A DNA stretch of 64,000 nucleotides from positions 105,155 through 169,154 of the forward strand of contig NZ_CP049251.1 in NCBI RefSeq assembly GCF_011046895.1, given 5' to 3'. The notes under the pieces are model-generated. The model saw only the letters and a program-made list of their open reading frames with translations, was not told the origin of the DNA and did no database searches. The DNA is from Rhizobium rhizoryzae (GTDB lineage: Bacteria; Pseudomonadota; Alphaproteobacteria; Rhizobiales; Rhizobiaceae). Both the position numbers and the translations under genes were made by a program. Positions 8,753 through 17,325 of the stretch are shown here, in pieces (position 1 is the first letter of the stretch; each line of letters begins with the position of its first letter).

Positions 8753-10642
8753 ATGATGAGCGTTTGGCATGAGCTACTCTCCAATCTCGCGGTGGTAGCA
8801 ATTGCCACTGCTTTCTGGACCTTTTCATATCGGCACCTAGTGCAATGGCCGCAACGGATGCGGTCGCTTACCTTCGGCGTTGTCATGTCCGTTGGCGTCT
8901 TGGCGGTCATGGCGCTGCCATTCCATTTTCGGGAGGGCGTCTATCTTGATACGCGATACACCTTCCTAGCCCTTTCGGGTTTCTTCGCCGGGCCATGGGC
9001 TGCAGTTCTGCCGCTTCTCACTGCAATTGCCCGTCGCATCGCAATCGGAGGCACGGGTCTATCAATTGCCCTGCCCCACATCGTCGCAGCAACTACCTTT
9101 GGTTTGGTGGGGCACAAGTTTGCGCGAAATCACATCCCGTCTTTTAAGATGCTCATCGTTTTGGCATGTGCTGTTGCGGCAAGTGGTACTCTCGGCTTCT
9201 ATTGGGCCTTGCCACCCCAGATTTGGTGGCAGGTCACCACTGGAACGGTTTTGCCGTTCGCCGCTATCCTTTTCGGCGCAACGCTTCTGTCTGCTGGCGC
9301 TCTGACGCAAGAATTGCATCGACATACCGCGACCATCGAAAACCGCATCTATCGCGCAATCATTGAAGCGCTACCAGACTGCCTGAATGCCAAGGACGTG
9401 GCTGGGCGCTTCATCGTGGCAAACCCTGCCACAGCAAAACTCATGGGCGCCAAAACCTCAGCTGACTTGCAGGGTAAAACAGATGCAGACTTCTATCCTG
9501 CTGAAACGGCGGAAACCTTCAGGCGAGCAGAAATCGAAATGATGGCGAAAGGTGAGCCGATACGGATAAGGCAGAACTTCATCAGAAATGACGGCCAAGA
9601 AACTTGGCTCTCGACCTTGAAAGCTCCTCTTAGGGATGAATTCGGGAATCTCATCGGACTGATCACCCACAACAAGGAGGTAACGGAGCAGCGGCACCTT
9701 GAACTCGCTCTGACCGAGACAAGGGCAAGGCTCGAAAGCGCTATCTCCAGCATGGCGGATGGATTGGCCATGTTTGATTCGGAAGGACGACTTGTTTACC
9801 AGAACGAAAAGCACGGTGATCTTTTTCCGCTCACAGCCGATCTGCGAAAGCCAGGCATCCACCTCCGCGATATCGTCAAGGCCTCTCTCGAGCGGGGTGA
9901 GATCCCCATGACCGGAGAGTGCGTTGACAAGCTGGCAGACCAGACTGTGCACGCACTACTTTCGCCTGGAGACAGAACATTTCCCCTCACAAATGGACGC
10001 TGGGTTGAAACGCGAACGCGATTGGCAGGCAACGGCAGTACGACGATCGTTTTCTCGGACATCACCGAGAACCGGCAACGCGAACAAGAGCTTTGCAAGC
10101 TCAACGCGCGGCTTGCCGCTTTGGCCGATACCGACGGCTTGACTGGCGTTGCAAACCGGCGCGCATTCGACCGGGCGATTGAAGAGCTAACCAAGGGTGC
10201 TAATCGCCAGGCAAGAGATGTCGGTCTTTTGATGATTGACGTCGATCACTTCAAGGCCTTCAACGATACATATGGTCATCCTGCCGGAGATCAGTGTCTA
10301 AGACGAGTTGCGGAGACCATCGCGTCCCTGATTGGGACCTCCTCTGGCGCGATGTTAGCACGGTACGGCGGCGAGGAGTTTGCCGTGATTTTGCCAGGCA
10401 TGAGCGCAACAGAGACTATTGAAGTGGCGCAGTGGATCTGCCGCGCCCTGCGTGACCTCGCCATCGATCATGTTGGCAGCGACAAGGGAGTGGTAACCGC
10501 CAGCGTCGGCGCAACAACTTGGCTTGAGACTTCGACACGCGATGTCGGACAGTTCTTGCGTCGTGCCGACCAAGCCCTCTACGAAGCAAAATCGGCGGGT
10601 CGAAGCTGCGTCAGAGGCCTGAACCGTCCACGCGCTGCATGA
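8753..10642 (+). CDS. Diguanylate cyclase with 5TM sensor, two PAS domains and GGDEF
   Basis: The 629-residue protein begins with five to six membrane helices of the 5TMR-LYT type (about residues 1-190), with the typical DTRYTFLALSGFFAGPWAA block. Two PAS folds follow: one at LPDCLNAKDVAGRFIVANPA, and a second PAS-7-like one at MADGLAMFDSEGRLVYQN. The GGDEF domain at the end has an intact GGEEF near residue 538 (ARYGGEEFAVILPG), so it should make c-di-GMP from GTP at the inner membrane. The RxxD inhibitory site is replaced (SSGA). The GAAAGG site supports the double ATG start at 8753/8756. It stands alone, between the dinB remnant and a resolvase. Confidence 0.88.
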   Translation: MMSVWHELLSNLAVVAIATAFWTFSYRHLVQWPQRMRSLTFGVVMSVGVLAVMALPFHFREGVYLDTRYTFLALSGFFAGPWAAVLPLLTAIARRIAIGGTGLSIALPHIVAATTFGLVGHKFARNHIPSFKMLIVLACAVAASGTLGFYWALPPQIWWQVTTGTVLPFAAILFGATLLSAGALTQELHRHTATIENRIYRAIIEALPDCLNAKDVAGRFIVANPATAKLMGAKTSADLQGKTDADFYPAETAETFRRAEIEMMAKGEPIRIRQNFIRNDGQETWLSTLKAPLRDEFGNLIGLITHNKEVTEQRHLELALTETRARLESAISSMADGLAMFDSEGRLVYQNEKHGDLFPLTADLRKPGIHLRDIVKASLERGEIPMTGECVDKLADQTVHALLSPGDRTFPLTNGRWVETRTRLAGNGSTTIVFSDITENRQREQELCKLNARLAALADTDGLTGVANRRAFDRAIEELTKGANRQARDVGLLMIDVDHFKAFNDTYGHPAGDQCLRRVAETIASLIGTSSGAMLARYGGEEFAVILPGMSATETIEVAQWICRALRDLAIDHVGSDKGVVTASVGATTWLETSTRDVGQFLRRADQALYEAKSAGRSCVRGLNRPRAA

Positions 10643-10828
10643 GCCTGACCTGCAACGAGCCCCGAGCTACTCATCTGTTCATAAATGCTTGCGAAACATC
10701 GCACCTGCTTTGCCAAGGTATACCTGCTGAGACAATGCCCGTGAGACGCAAACTAGTGTATCATTTGGGTTTATTTTGCAGATATGAGACGCTACCCAAA
10801 GAAGGTCAAGAACCTAATGAGACGTTTC

Positions 10829-11382
10829 ATGGCAATTTACGGGTATGCGCGGGTCAGCACCATCGATCAGGATCTAGCGATTCAAGAGGCGGCTTTGAAG
10901 GCGGCCGGGTGCACGGTCATCCGGGCCGAAAAGAAATCCGGATTGAGCAAGCATGATCGGAAGGAGCTTAACACGCTTCTTGAATTTATGCGCGACGGCG
11001 ACAGCCTGGTTGTGACGCGGGTCGATCGGCTGGCGCGCTCAGTCGGGGATCTGCAGGACATCGTACGGCTGCTCAAGCAAAAGGGGTGACGCTGAAGGCG
11101 ACGGAACAGCCGATCGACACCAGCTCGGCGGCCGGCAAAGCTTTCCTTGATATGCTCGGGGTGTTTGCTGAGTTCGAGACGAACCTTCGTAGAGAACGAC
11201 AGATGGAAGGCATCGCTGCAGCAAAGAGCAGAGGAGTCTACAAAGGCAGGAAGCCCCATGTTGATATTGCTGAGATCCGCCGGCTTAAATCCGACGGGAT
11301 GGGACCAACAGAGATTGCAAAGACGCTGAACATCGGCCGGGCGAGCGTGTATCGTGCCCTCAGAGAAACTGCAGCCTCGTAG
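10829..11382 (+). pseudogene. Serine resolvase/invertase, frameshifted
   Basis: The first frame (start ATG 10829) encodes the catalytic N terminus IYGYARVSTIDQDLAIQEAAL with the active Ser, followed by VVTRVDRLARSVGDLQDI, and hits TGA at 11087. The next frame, entered at GTG 11086, continues seamlessly with VTLKATEQPIDTSSAAGKAF, AEFETNLRRERQMEG and a C-terminal HTH (GPTEIAKTLNIGRASVYRAL). One base appears lost at the GGGG just before the stop. The two parts together match Tn3-type resolvases (about 185 residues). The four-base start-stop overlap could allow some coupling, but each half alone would be inactive. No res site was identified. Confidence 0.82.
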
Positions 11383-11454
11383 GACAAGCTCGGAGACGGG
11401 TTCAACGTTCCGTCATCTGCGCTCTCGCCAAGGCAGCCAAACTGCTTCCAGCGT

Positions 11455-12723
11455 TCAGGCGAACGGCGCGGCGGCGAGAATATCCTGCCCCTGGACGATG
11501 ACATTACACCATCGCTTTGCCCGGGTGATCGCATTGTAGAGCAGGCGACGCTTGTGTTCAGCGTCGCCGCCTACCTGATAGGGCCAGATGATCACGACGC
11601 CCTCGAACTCCCTGTTCTTGGCTTGCTGCACCGTCATCGCCGTCAGTTGATGTGACGCGCCGCCACCATGCTGCCGTCGTAGCGAGACCTGCCGTGCAAT
11701 CACGGCCTCGATCTCTGCACGGGTGAAATCTGTCCTTCCGCAGGCGTGGATCTGGTTTTCGATCCACGACAAGGCTGCACGCACGGGTACATTTCGCGGC
11801 ATAGCCCGCAGCGCTGCGCAGGCTACCGCCGCCGGAACCTCGGCCGCAAGATCAAGACCTGCGATAATGGCCTGCGCCTCGTCGCGGTCGTTGCCCTCCC
11901 AATGAACGGTGTAAGGCCCGTTGTTACGTTTGCCACACGGGCCCTCAGCCAGCCGAGCGACAACTGACGTTGCGAAGCCCCCTTGGAGCGCCGGCGTGAT
12001 TACCGCAACATCGCCGCCCTGCCGCCAGGCGATAGCATTGGCGAGAAACGTCGCGGCTAGCGGCACGCTGACGCCAGGCGGCAGCAACTTGAACCCAACA
12101 CCGTTCACCGGTGCATTTCCAGCGCGAACGGCGGCCGCTGCAGCTAGCAGACCCGCGGCATTCGTGCGACGTACCTGCACCAATCTTTCCGGTTCTGCGT
12201 CCTCTTGCAGCCATGCGACCAGTGGGTTCGGGCGGAGCGCCTGATCCAAGCACTGAAACTCGTCCGCGGCAATCAGCGCATGGACGGCCCCCGCGACCGC
12301 CTTGAGCATGCGCAGACGCTCCGGCTTGAGATCCTGACCTTCATCGACCAGCACAATAGGGAAACTCGCCGCGACCCAACCGCAAACTTGAGACTGCTCC
12401 AGCAGCAATCCGGCTGCGTCGCAGACTCGATCAAAATCGCCTTCGGTTGCAGGGGCGATGGCGAGCGCGCCTGCCAGTCCCCGCCACCGGCGATAGATGT
12501 GCCACGCAAAGGCGTCGATCGTACAACACTCCACGCGTCCGCGAAGGTTGGCGACCGAACGAAGCCGCTCGGATAGGCGCCGCCGCGACCCGTGCATGAA
12601 GGTGAGCGCGAGAACACGTTGCCCGTCCTCTAACGGGTGGGTCTCAAGTCGTTCAGCCAGCATGGCCATCAGCCGATGTGTCTTTCCGCAGCCGGCTCCC
12701 CCTTCGACAGCTTGAATGGTCAC
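11455..12723 (-). CDS. gajB: UvrD-like helicase of a Gabija-like defence module (GajB)
   Basis: This compact 422-residue superfamily 1 helicase overlaps the preceding OLD-type gene by 4 bp (ATGA). Motifs: Walker A EGGAGCGKTHRL near residue 8, Ia LALTFMHGSRRRL, II VLVDEGQDL, III AADEFQCLD, a degenerate IV (QVRRTN), V MTVQQAKNREFEGVVI and VI RRLLYNAITRAKRW. In Gabija, GajB senses or processes DNA ends and nucleotides and complexes with GajA. The known GajB is about 490 residues, so this one is shorter. Gene order and overlap match Gabija; a class 2 OLD pair of another kind is the alternative. Confidence 0.78.
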   Translation of the reverse strand: MTIQAVEGGAGCGKTHRLMAMLAERLETHPLEDGQRVLALTFMHGSRRRLSERLRSVANLRGRVECCTIDAFAWHIYRRWRGLAGALAIAPATEGDFDRVCDAAGLLLEQSQVCGWVAASFPIVLVDEGQDLKPERLRMLKAVAGAVHALIAADEFQCLDQALRPNPLVAWLQEDAEPERLVQVRRTNAAGLLAAAAAVRAGNAPVNGVGFKLLPPGVSVPLAATFLANAIAWRQGGDVAVITPALQGGFATSVVARLAEGPCGKRNNGPYTVHWEGNDRDEAQAIIAGLDLAAEVPAAVACAALRAMPRNVPVRAALSWIENQIHACGRTDFTRAEIEAVIARQVSLRRQHGGGASHQLTAMTVQQAKNREFEGVVIIWPYQVGGDAEHKRRLLYNAITRAKRWCNVIVQGQDILAAAPFA

Positions 12724-14534
12724 GGCGCGAAGACCTTGATGGTCGGATAGTGTGGATCCGCCACGAACAGCGGATTATCGTTACCCTGAGCCACCTCAGT
12801 GATAGCGTTGAGAAGCAATCGCGCTCGAGCGCAACATGCTTCGTTTGCGCCGATCGCCCCCGCGACCGCTTCGTAGCTCGAACTGTCCTTCTTGAGTCCG
12901 CCTGTCGCTCGCACATCGTCCTTGAGGCGCGCGACGAGATCACCGACATTTGCGGGAGGGTTATCAATAGAGATAGTCGAGAGACAGGCAGCCGCGTCGG
13001 CATCGATGATCCAGCCGATCACGTCCTCGAGCATCTGACCGTCGGCCCATCGCAAAATGACCCCCGAATTCGGAGCGCCCGCTACGGCGAGAGCATTTGC
13101 ATAACCCATGCCTTCTTGGTCGCCATCAACCAGCGCGACCACGCGAGGGTGAAGCGGAGACATCGCCGCCACCGTTCGCACCACAGATCCGTCGTGGGTC
13201 GGTATCACGCCGACGAAGGCGTCGAACCGGCATTCATCGGCCGCAGCCCAGCTCTGATGAAGGTCAACGGCTCGGACGAGCAGACCCAGCCATTCATAAT
13301 CGGTTCTCCCCTCGGGGATCAGAACGAAGTCGTGCATGATCGCCGCGATTGTCTCGACGCGATTCACCTGGAACAGCTTGCGGACACTATTAGGCGTGTC
13401 AGCTGACAAGGCCGATTGCAGAAGCGGCACTGAAGTTAGAACGCCACCTTCGTTGCGCAACACCGCGACGCCGCTTGGGTCTGCCAGCGCAGCAACCATC
13501 GGTGAGTGGGTCGATACCAAGGTCTGACGTGATAGAGACTGGATCCGATGTACCAGCCTACGCTGCAACGCCGGTGGGACATGCAATTCGGGCTCTTCCA
13601 ACGCCATCCAAAAGTTCTCGTCAACTTCGACCCGCAGCCGCCCGAACTGCAACAGCAACAACAGATGCTGCAGTGACAGGAGTCCGCTGCCATGCCGCTT
13701 CGCGGGGAGCGGTAGGTCGGCCCCGTTATGGGCGTAGTGCGAGACAACGGATTCGAGCAGCCCGTCAGAATCAGTGGGGGTCACCCGCAAATGCAAGGTC
13801 GGGTTCGTCCGAAAGAAGCCACTGAGCTCTTGATTGAGCCGTTCGACGATTGGAGAGAGCCTTTCGTCCTCTTCTAGCGTCGCTTGTGGGTTACGCAAAC
13901 GGTCGCGCTCGGCGAGGACCGACTCAGAAGGCTGGCCGCCGCCCGCCGCTACTACGCGGCGGAATAGCTCTGAGCCAAACGTCACGGTCCGGTCCCACGT
14001 CCGCGCCGCCGGCACGAAAAAGAAGCCAAGTTCCCGGATCAATCGGGCGGGAAGCGGGGTCGCTGTTTCATCGTCAAACACGTCGCCGACACTGTCGTCA
14101 TCGTGAAAATACCGCAGCGTTTCTACCTCAAGTGAAGGCCTATGAAACCGCGCCGAAAAGGCAATCTGGCAGGCGAGCTTCCAAGCGGGACTATTACGTG
14201 CGGGATGCACTGCGCCGGTAGCCGCGTCCCACCATTTAACGATGCCCCTATCGTCCCGGAACCAGTCTGGATGCTGGGCCGGATCATCTTCGTGGAACCC
14301 GATCACCGTTGCGATCAATCGAATCCGATCTGCTGGCTGCGGATTGCTGCCGTGAAAGTCATGCTCGGTTAAAGTGCGGATCATCCGGTCGCGGCCGAAC
14401 AAGAGAGCCAGCGCCTCGATAACCGTAGTCTTGCCGCAGTTATTCGCGCCGACAAGCACTGTGTGCGGCGAGAAGCGGATTGAGCCGTTCCGCACGCCCC
14501 GGAAATTCTCGATCTTTAAGCTAGCTATCTGCAT
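12720..14534 (-). CDS. gajA: OLD-family ATPase with TOPRIM nuclease (GajA-like)
   Basis: The ATG at 14534 follows a GGGGGG site and gives 604 residues; upstream ATG/TTG codons in frame are less likely. The N-terminal ABC-type ATPase has Walker A GANNCGKTT (near 31), a signature around GSGLLSL, Walker B ALEEPELH and a VSTHSP histidine switch. The C-terminal TOPRIM domain shows IPEGRTDYEWL (near 405) and VALVDGDQEG (near 471), the Glu and DxD metal ligands. Known GajA (578 residues) is a DNA-nicking nuclease controlled by nucleotide levels and blocks phages. The tight overlap with the helicase gene supports a two-gene system. An anti-plasmid role is equally possible here. Confidence 0.8.
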   Translation of the reverse strand: MQIASLKIENFRGVRNGSIRFSPHTVLVGANNCGKTTVIEALALLFGRDRMIRTLTEHDFHGSNPQPADRIRLIATVIGFHEDDPAQHPDWFRDDRGIVKWWDAATGAVHPARNSPAWKLACQIAFSARFHRPSLEVETLRYFHDDDSVGDVFDDETATPLPARLIRELGFFFVPAARTWDRTVTFGSELFRRVVAAGGGQPSESVLAERDRLRNPQATLEEDERLSPIVERLNQELSGFFRTNPTLHLRVTPTDSDGLLESVVSHYAHNGADLPLPAKRHGSGLLSLQHLLLLLQFGRLRVEVDENFWMALEEPELHVPPALQRRLVHRIQSLSRQTLVSTHSPMVAALADPSGVAVLRNEGGVLTSVPLLQSALSADTPNSVRKLFQVNRVETIAAIMHDFVLIPEGRTDYEWLGLLVRAVDLHQSWAAADECRFDAFVGVIPTHDGSVVRTVAAMSPLHPRVVALVDGDQEGMGYANALAVAGAPNSGVILRWADGQMLEDVIGWIIDADAAACLSTISIDNPPANVGDLVARLKDDVRATGGLKKDSSSYEAVAGAIGANEACCARARLLLNAITEVAQGNDNPLFVADPHYPTIKVFAP

Positions 14535-14636
14535 GGCACCCCCCATCCAGTGCAAAGGTATCGGACGCGCATCAAGCTGTCAGCAACACATCGGACCAAA
14601 AGACGACTTAAATCAACGCACTGAGAGGGGAGAAAG

Positions 14637-14832
14637 GCGCTCTGCCCTCTCTCCCCCACAAGCACTAAACCGGTCTCCCCATGCTTCGGCCTGCGGCCTG
14701 CAGCACCGGCCGCATTTCACTGAAATCCGTCTCGGCCCTCCGGGTGGGTGATCCCCCTCCGGTTTAGCGCTTGTCCCCCTCTCTCCAGCTGTTCCGCACG
14801 AGCTCGGGAGCAGGAGCGGGGCTCCTGCCCTC
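14637..14832 (+). repeat. GC-rich leader element, copy D
   Basis: The 14535-14886 gap is filled by this element, which ends 54 bases before the small gene at 14887. It matches the reverse complement of 58399-58625 in two blocks: CACAAG, then CGGTCTCCCC (near 14658-14680), and a 92-base block from 14741 ending in GGGAGCAGGAGCGGGGCTCC. The second block contains a stem-forming palindrome (GGAGCAGGAGC with GGCTCC). Relative to the downstream gene both copies have the same orientation, as expected of an upstream regulatory or leader element. Confidence 0.55.
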
Positions 14833-14886
14833 CCTTCGATTTCGGGAGGTCAAGCAGTGATCGCTTGCGCTTGTGGAGAGGGAAAG

Positions 14887-15168
14887 ATGACCGAAAAGCT
14901 TGAGCTGCAACCCAACGAGCCATTGTCCGTGAAGGTCGAACGTCACCGGGCCGTGTACCTGGCGGCCGTCAACGGCGAGGGCGGCGCTGACATGGATCAA
15001 GAAGCGAAGGCACGTATGGAAATCATCAGGCACGCGCCGTCAGATCAGGATGAGAGAGATCAGAAGCTACTTTACGTAGCGGGGTACCTAATTGCCTCTA
15101 AGGGGAGCCTAAACCCTGAGGAAATGGAGCTTCTTCTTTCAGGCTCCATCTCACTATCGGGGCATTGA
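14887..15168 (+). CDS. Small conserved plasmid protein, AGYLIA family
   Basis: A GAGAGGGAAAG site precedes the ATG at 14887, giving 93 residues. No domain is recognised. The C-terminal half, LLYVAGYLIASKGSLNPEEM, is clearly related to LTYLAGYLIATRSSLSIQEL in the protein at 55288, so this is a two-member family on the same replicon. The N-terminal half is charged and predicted helical. No signal or membrane segment is seen apart from the short hydrophobic AGYLIA stretch. It converges with the leftward operon ending at 15195. Function unknown. Confidence 0.7.
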   Translation: MTEKLELQPNEPLSVKVERHRAVYLAAVNGEGGADMDQEAKARMEIIRHAPSDQDERDQKLLYVAGYLIASKGSLNPEEMELLLSGSISLSGH

Positions 15169-15194
15169 TGATCAACGGGCATCTGGCCCTGAAA

Positions 15195-15617
15195 TTAGTA
15201 GTTGGTGGCAACCCATTCGCCGGATGCAGACTTGGCAAATCCAATGACGCGATCGAGAGGAGCTGCGTTCGGATTCCTCTTGATGGCCGCAACGCATGAT
15301 ACGCCTGGACCGCTGGCGTTCTCGTCACACTCTCCCAAAGCACGGGTTACATCGGCTTCACCGCGGCCGGTCCTCAGAGGATTGCGGGCATAAGCCTTGC
15401 GGTATGCGGCTAGAGCTTCCTCTTCTGTCGGTATTTCAAGCACAGGGGCCGGAGGTTCGGGAATTAATGAGGGATTGGCTGCGATAAGGGCCGCGATCTC
15501 CGCATCAGTAGGGGCCCGAACAACCGGCTCTGGCTCCGGCATGATGAGATAAGTACCTCCAGCACCGGCGAGAATGCCGATACCTGCGGCTGCTACGATG
15601 AGAATGTTGCTGTTCAT
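15195..15617 (-). CDS. Membrane-anchored protein of unknown function, last gene of the leftward operon
   Basis: The ATG at 15617 gives 140 residues (a GTG at 15626 is possible). An N-terminal hydrophobic helix (ILIVAAAGIGILAGAGGTYLI) anchors a Pro/Glu-rich stalk and a small C-terminal domain with two cysteines (ECDENASGPGVSCVAAIKRN), probably periplasmic. It is the fifth or sixth gene in a tightly packed minus-strand operon diverging from virB1, so it is likely co-expressed with the transfer genes. No family is recognised. Confidence 0.65.
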   Translation of the reverse strand: MNSNILIVAAAGIGILAGAGGTYLIMPEPEPVVRAPTDAEIAALIAANPSLIPEPPAPVLEIPTEEEALAAYRKAYARNPLRTGRGEADVTRALGECDENASGPGVSCVAAIKRNPNAAPLDRVIGFAKSASGEWVATNY

Positions 15618-15626
15618 GTCATCCAC

Positions 15627-16214
15627 TCAGTCATTCAGGTTGAACCAAGCGCGCTGCTTGACGCCCTTATCGTTCGGAATGTCGAAATAATAAGGATCCG
15701 CGCGGCGAGGGCGGGGTTGAGTGATCTGCACTATGCAGCCATTGTCTCGGTTGAAAAGATCATTGTCGTTGTTCTGGTTGATCTGCCGGATCGTGACACC
15801 CTTGCGCTCGTTTTCGCGCTTGTCACCAAATTGGGTACGGAAGGCGGCACGGTTGCTGCACTGGTTGACGGTCTTCGTGCACTGATCCTTGTCGTCTCGG
15901 CCCAAGAACGGCCGATCCCCATCGGTGCGGGAGGAAACGGCGGTCATGCCGGCAGGGCATTCCTCGTAAGGTTCATAGCCCGGTTTTCCGGCTTTTGCTT
16001 CATGGCAGATCGGCCAGGAGAAGCCGGGCTTCGCCATAGCTGATATAAGCCTTTTCATCGGGGGAACGCAGTAGGGAACGCCATGCCATGACGGGCTTTG
16101 TGAGGCTGCGCACAAGAGGATCTGGCAACCCCATGAGGCATCCTCGGCCTTGGCAGATGCTGGAGAGATGGCAAGAGCCGCGAGACCGGCTGCGGCAAAA
16201 AACACTGGTTTCAT
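15627..16214 (-). CDS. Secreted cysteine-rich protein linked to the type IV secretion locus (TrbM-like?)
   Basis: The 195 residues start with a clear signal peptide (MKPVFFAAAGLAALAISPASA). The mature protein has an unusual cysteine-rich head: WGCQILLCAASQSPSW, then PYCVPPM, FSWPICHEA and YEECPAGM, followed by a charged C terminus. The CxxxLC...C...C arrangement is reminiscent of periplasmic TrbM/KikA proteins of conjugation systems, but this is only a resemblance. GAGGGACACC precedes the ATG, which nearly overlaps the previous stop. Location: periplasm, probably disulfide-bonded. Confidence 0.7.
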   Translation of the reverse strand: MKPVFFAAAGLAALAISPASAKAEDASWGCQILLCAASQSPSWHGVPYCVPPMKRLISAMAKPGFSWPICHEAKAGKPGYEPYEECPAGMTAVSSRTDGDRPFLGRDDKDQCTKTVNQCSNRAAFRTQFGDKRENERKGVTIRQINQNNDNDLFNRDNGCIVQITQPRPRRADPYYFDIPNDKGVKQRAWFNLND

Positions 16215-16215
16215 A

Positions 16216-16620
16216 TCAGGTGTCCCTCTTGATCAATGCTGCTGAAATTGCCGGCTCGGAAAAAGGTCTTTCGAGCGGAGTCCTGTGCTGGATGCGTTCG
16301 CCTGCGGCGTAGATGACGGCCGAGATCAGCGCGAAGCACGCAAACCAGGAAATGCCGATGCGATAGAGCAGTGGCTGATTGGGAATGTCCCGAGAAACCG
16401 CGGCGAAGGCTAGGAGCCCGACCAGATAGCTGTCGAAGGACAAGTGACGCTTGTCGTGGAAAGCCAGCGACAGGATGAGAAGGAAGGCCGCTAGTAGCGC
16501 GTGGATCCACCAGAGTCTCTGCGCCGGGATTATGAGGGCGATCGAGAGGGAGATGGCAAGCAGCAAGCCAGCCAAGGGATCCGTTGCGAGAGAGGTCGCA
16601 ATATGTGCGAGGTCTGGCAA
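16216..16620 (-). CDS. Small polytopic inner-membrane protein
   Basis: A TTG start directly follows the stop of the upstream nuclease-like gene, giving 134 residues. Four hydrophobic segments are visible: LAGLLLAISLSIALIIP, WWIHALLAAFLLILSLAF, a stretch around YLVGLLAFAAVS, and IGISWFACFALISAVIYAAG. The loops are short and carry few charged residues. Co-transcription with the secreted nuclease-like genes suggests a role in the transfer apparatus or entry control. No family is recognised. Confidence 0.65.
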   Translation of the reverse strand: MPDLAHIATSLATDPLAGLLLAISLSIALIIPAQRLWWIHALLAAFLLILSLAFHDKRHLSFDSYLVGLLAFAAVSRDIPNQPLLYRIGISWFACFALISAVIYAAGERIQHRTPLERPFSEPAISAALIKRDT

Positions 16621-17325
16621 CTATCGGTCTGTCCTCTTCGGCTTGTTTCGCGCATCAGCAAAAGGAGGAGAGATCTCGCTTTTCCTCTCGGCCAATAGAT
16701 TGAAGTCGGCGATCGGATGCCGATCTAGCGTCTTGTCGACGGCTTTCCGGCGCCATTCGTTCATGTCCAACACGTAGGTTCCCCACATCCCATACCGGGC
16801 GGCCATCGCGTTGGTCTGATAAGCGTAATATTGGGCGTTGATGTAAGGGGAATCGAGACGAGCCCAACCGACGCGCAGCATTTCGGCGGCGAGATCCACA
16901 CCGTTAGTCGTGCATTGTGCGACGGGTATCCCATCGTTCGCGTAGGCCAGACCGACGCAAGTCGTGGGTCTGTTTCCGACAGTCCTTTTCAGCCAGGCCT
17001 TGGCGAAGGGACCGCATGGAACGGGGGTAGGGGCCTGTTGCTTGTCCCGGTTGGTCCACTTTGGGTTCAAAGCCCATTGAGGAAGCTCACAGGTGTCGAT
17101 GCCAGCCAACCTCACTTTATAGCCATTGCCAAGCGTGCCGAACCGTAGCGTGCGGCCGTCAAGAACGGTTACCGGGCCTTTGAACGTCGGCAACCGAACA
17201 GCAGCAGCAACTGGAGGCGCAGCCTGACCGCGTAGGGCGTGCCAGTTCTGATCGATCGGATCGGCGGCAAACGCCGGCTGGGCCAAAGAACTTGCGGCGA
17301 CAAAAAGGAAAAGGCGGCTTCTCAT
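16621..17325 (-). CDS. Secreted staphylococcal-nuclease-like (SNase) protein 1
   Basis: The 234 residues begin with a signal peptide ending near AQPAFA. The SNase-fold landmarks are VTVLDGRTLRFG (usually V-x-DGDT), KVRLAGIDTCELPQWA (R-L-x-GID-x-x-E) and DLAAEMLRVGWARLD (strand-helix at the end). The first Asp pair is altered to DGRT and the second catalytic Arg is not obvious, so activity is doubtful. Two further SNase-like proteins follow upstream in the same operon. It overlaps the preceding gene by 4 bp (ATGA). Location: periplasm. Confidence 0.75.
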   Translation of the reverse strand: MRSRLFLFVAASSLAQPAFAADPIDQNWHALRGQAAPPVAAAVRLPTFKGPVTVLDGRTLRFGTLGNGYKVRLAGIDTCELPQWALNPKWTNRDKQQAPTPVPCGPFAKAWLKRTVGNRPTTCVGLAYANDGIPVAQCTTNGVDLAAEMLRVGWARLDSPYINAQYYAYQTNAMAARYGMWGTYVLDMNEWRRKAVDKTLDRHPIADFNLLAERKSEISPPFADARNKPKRTDR

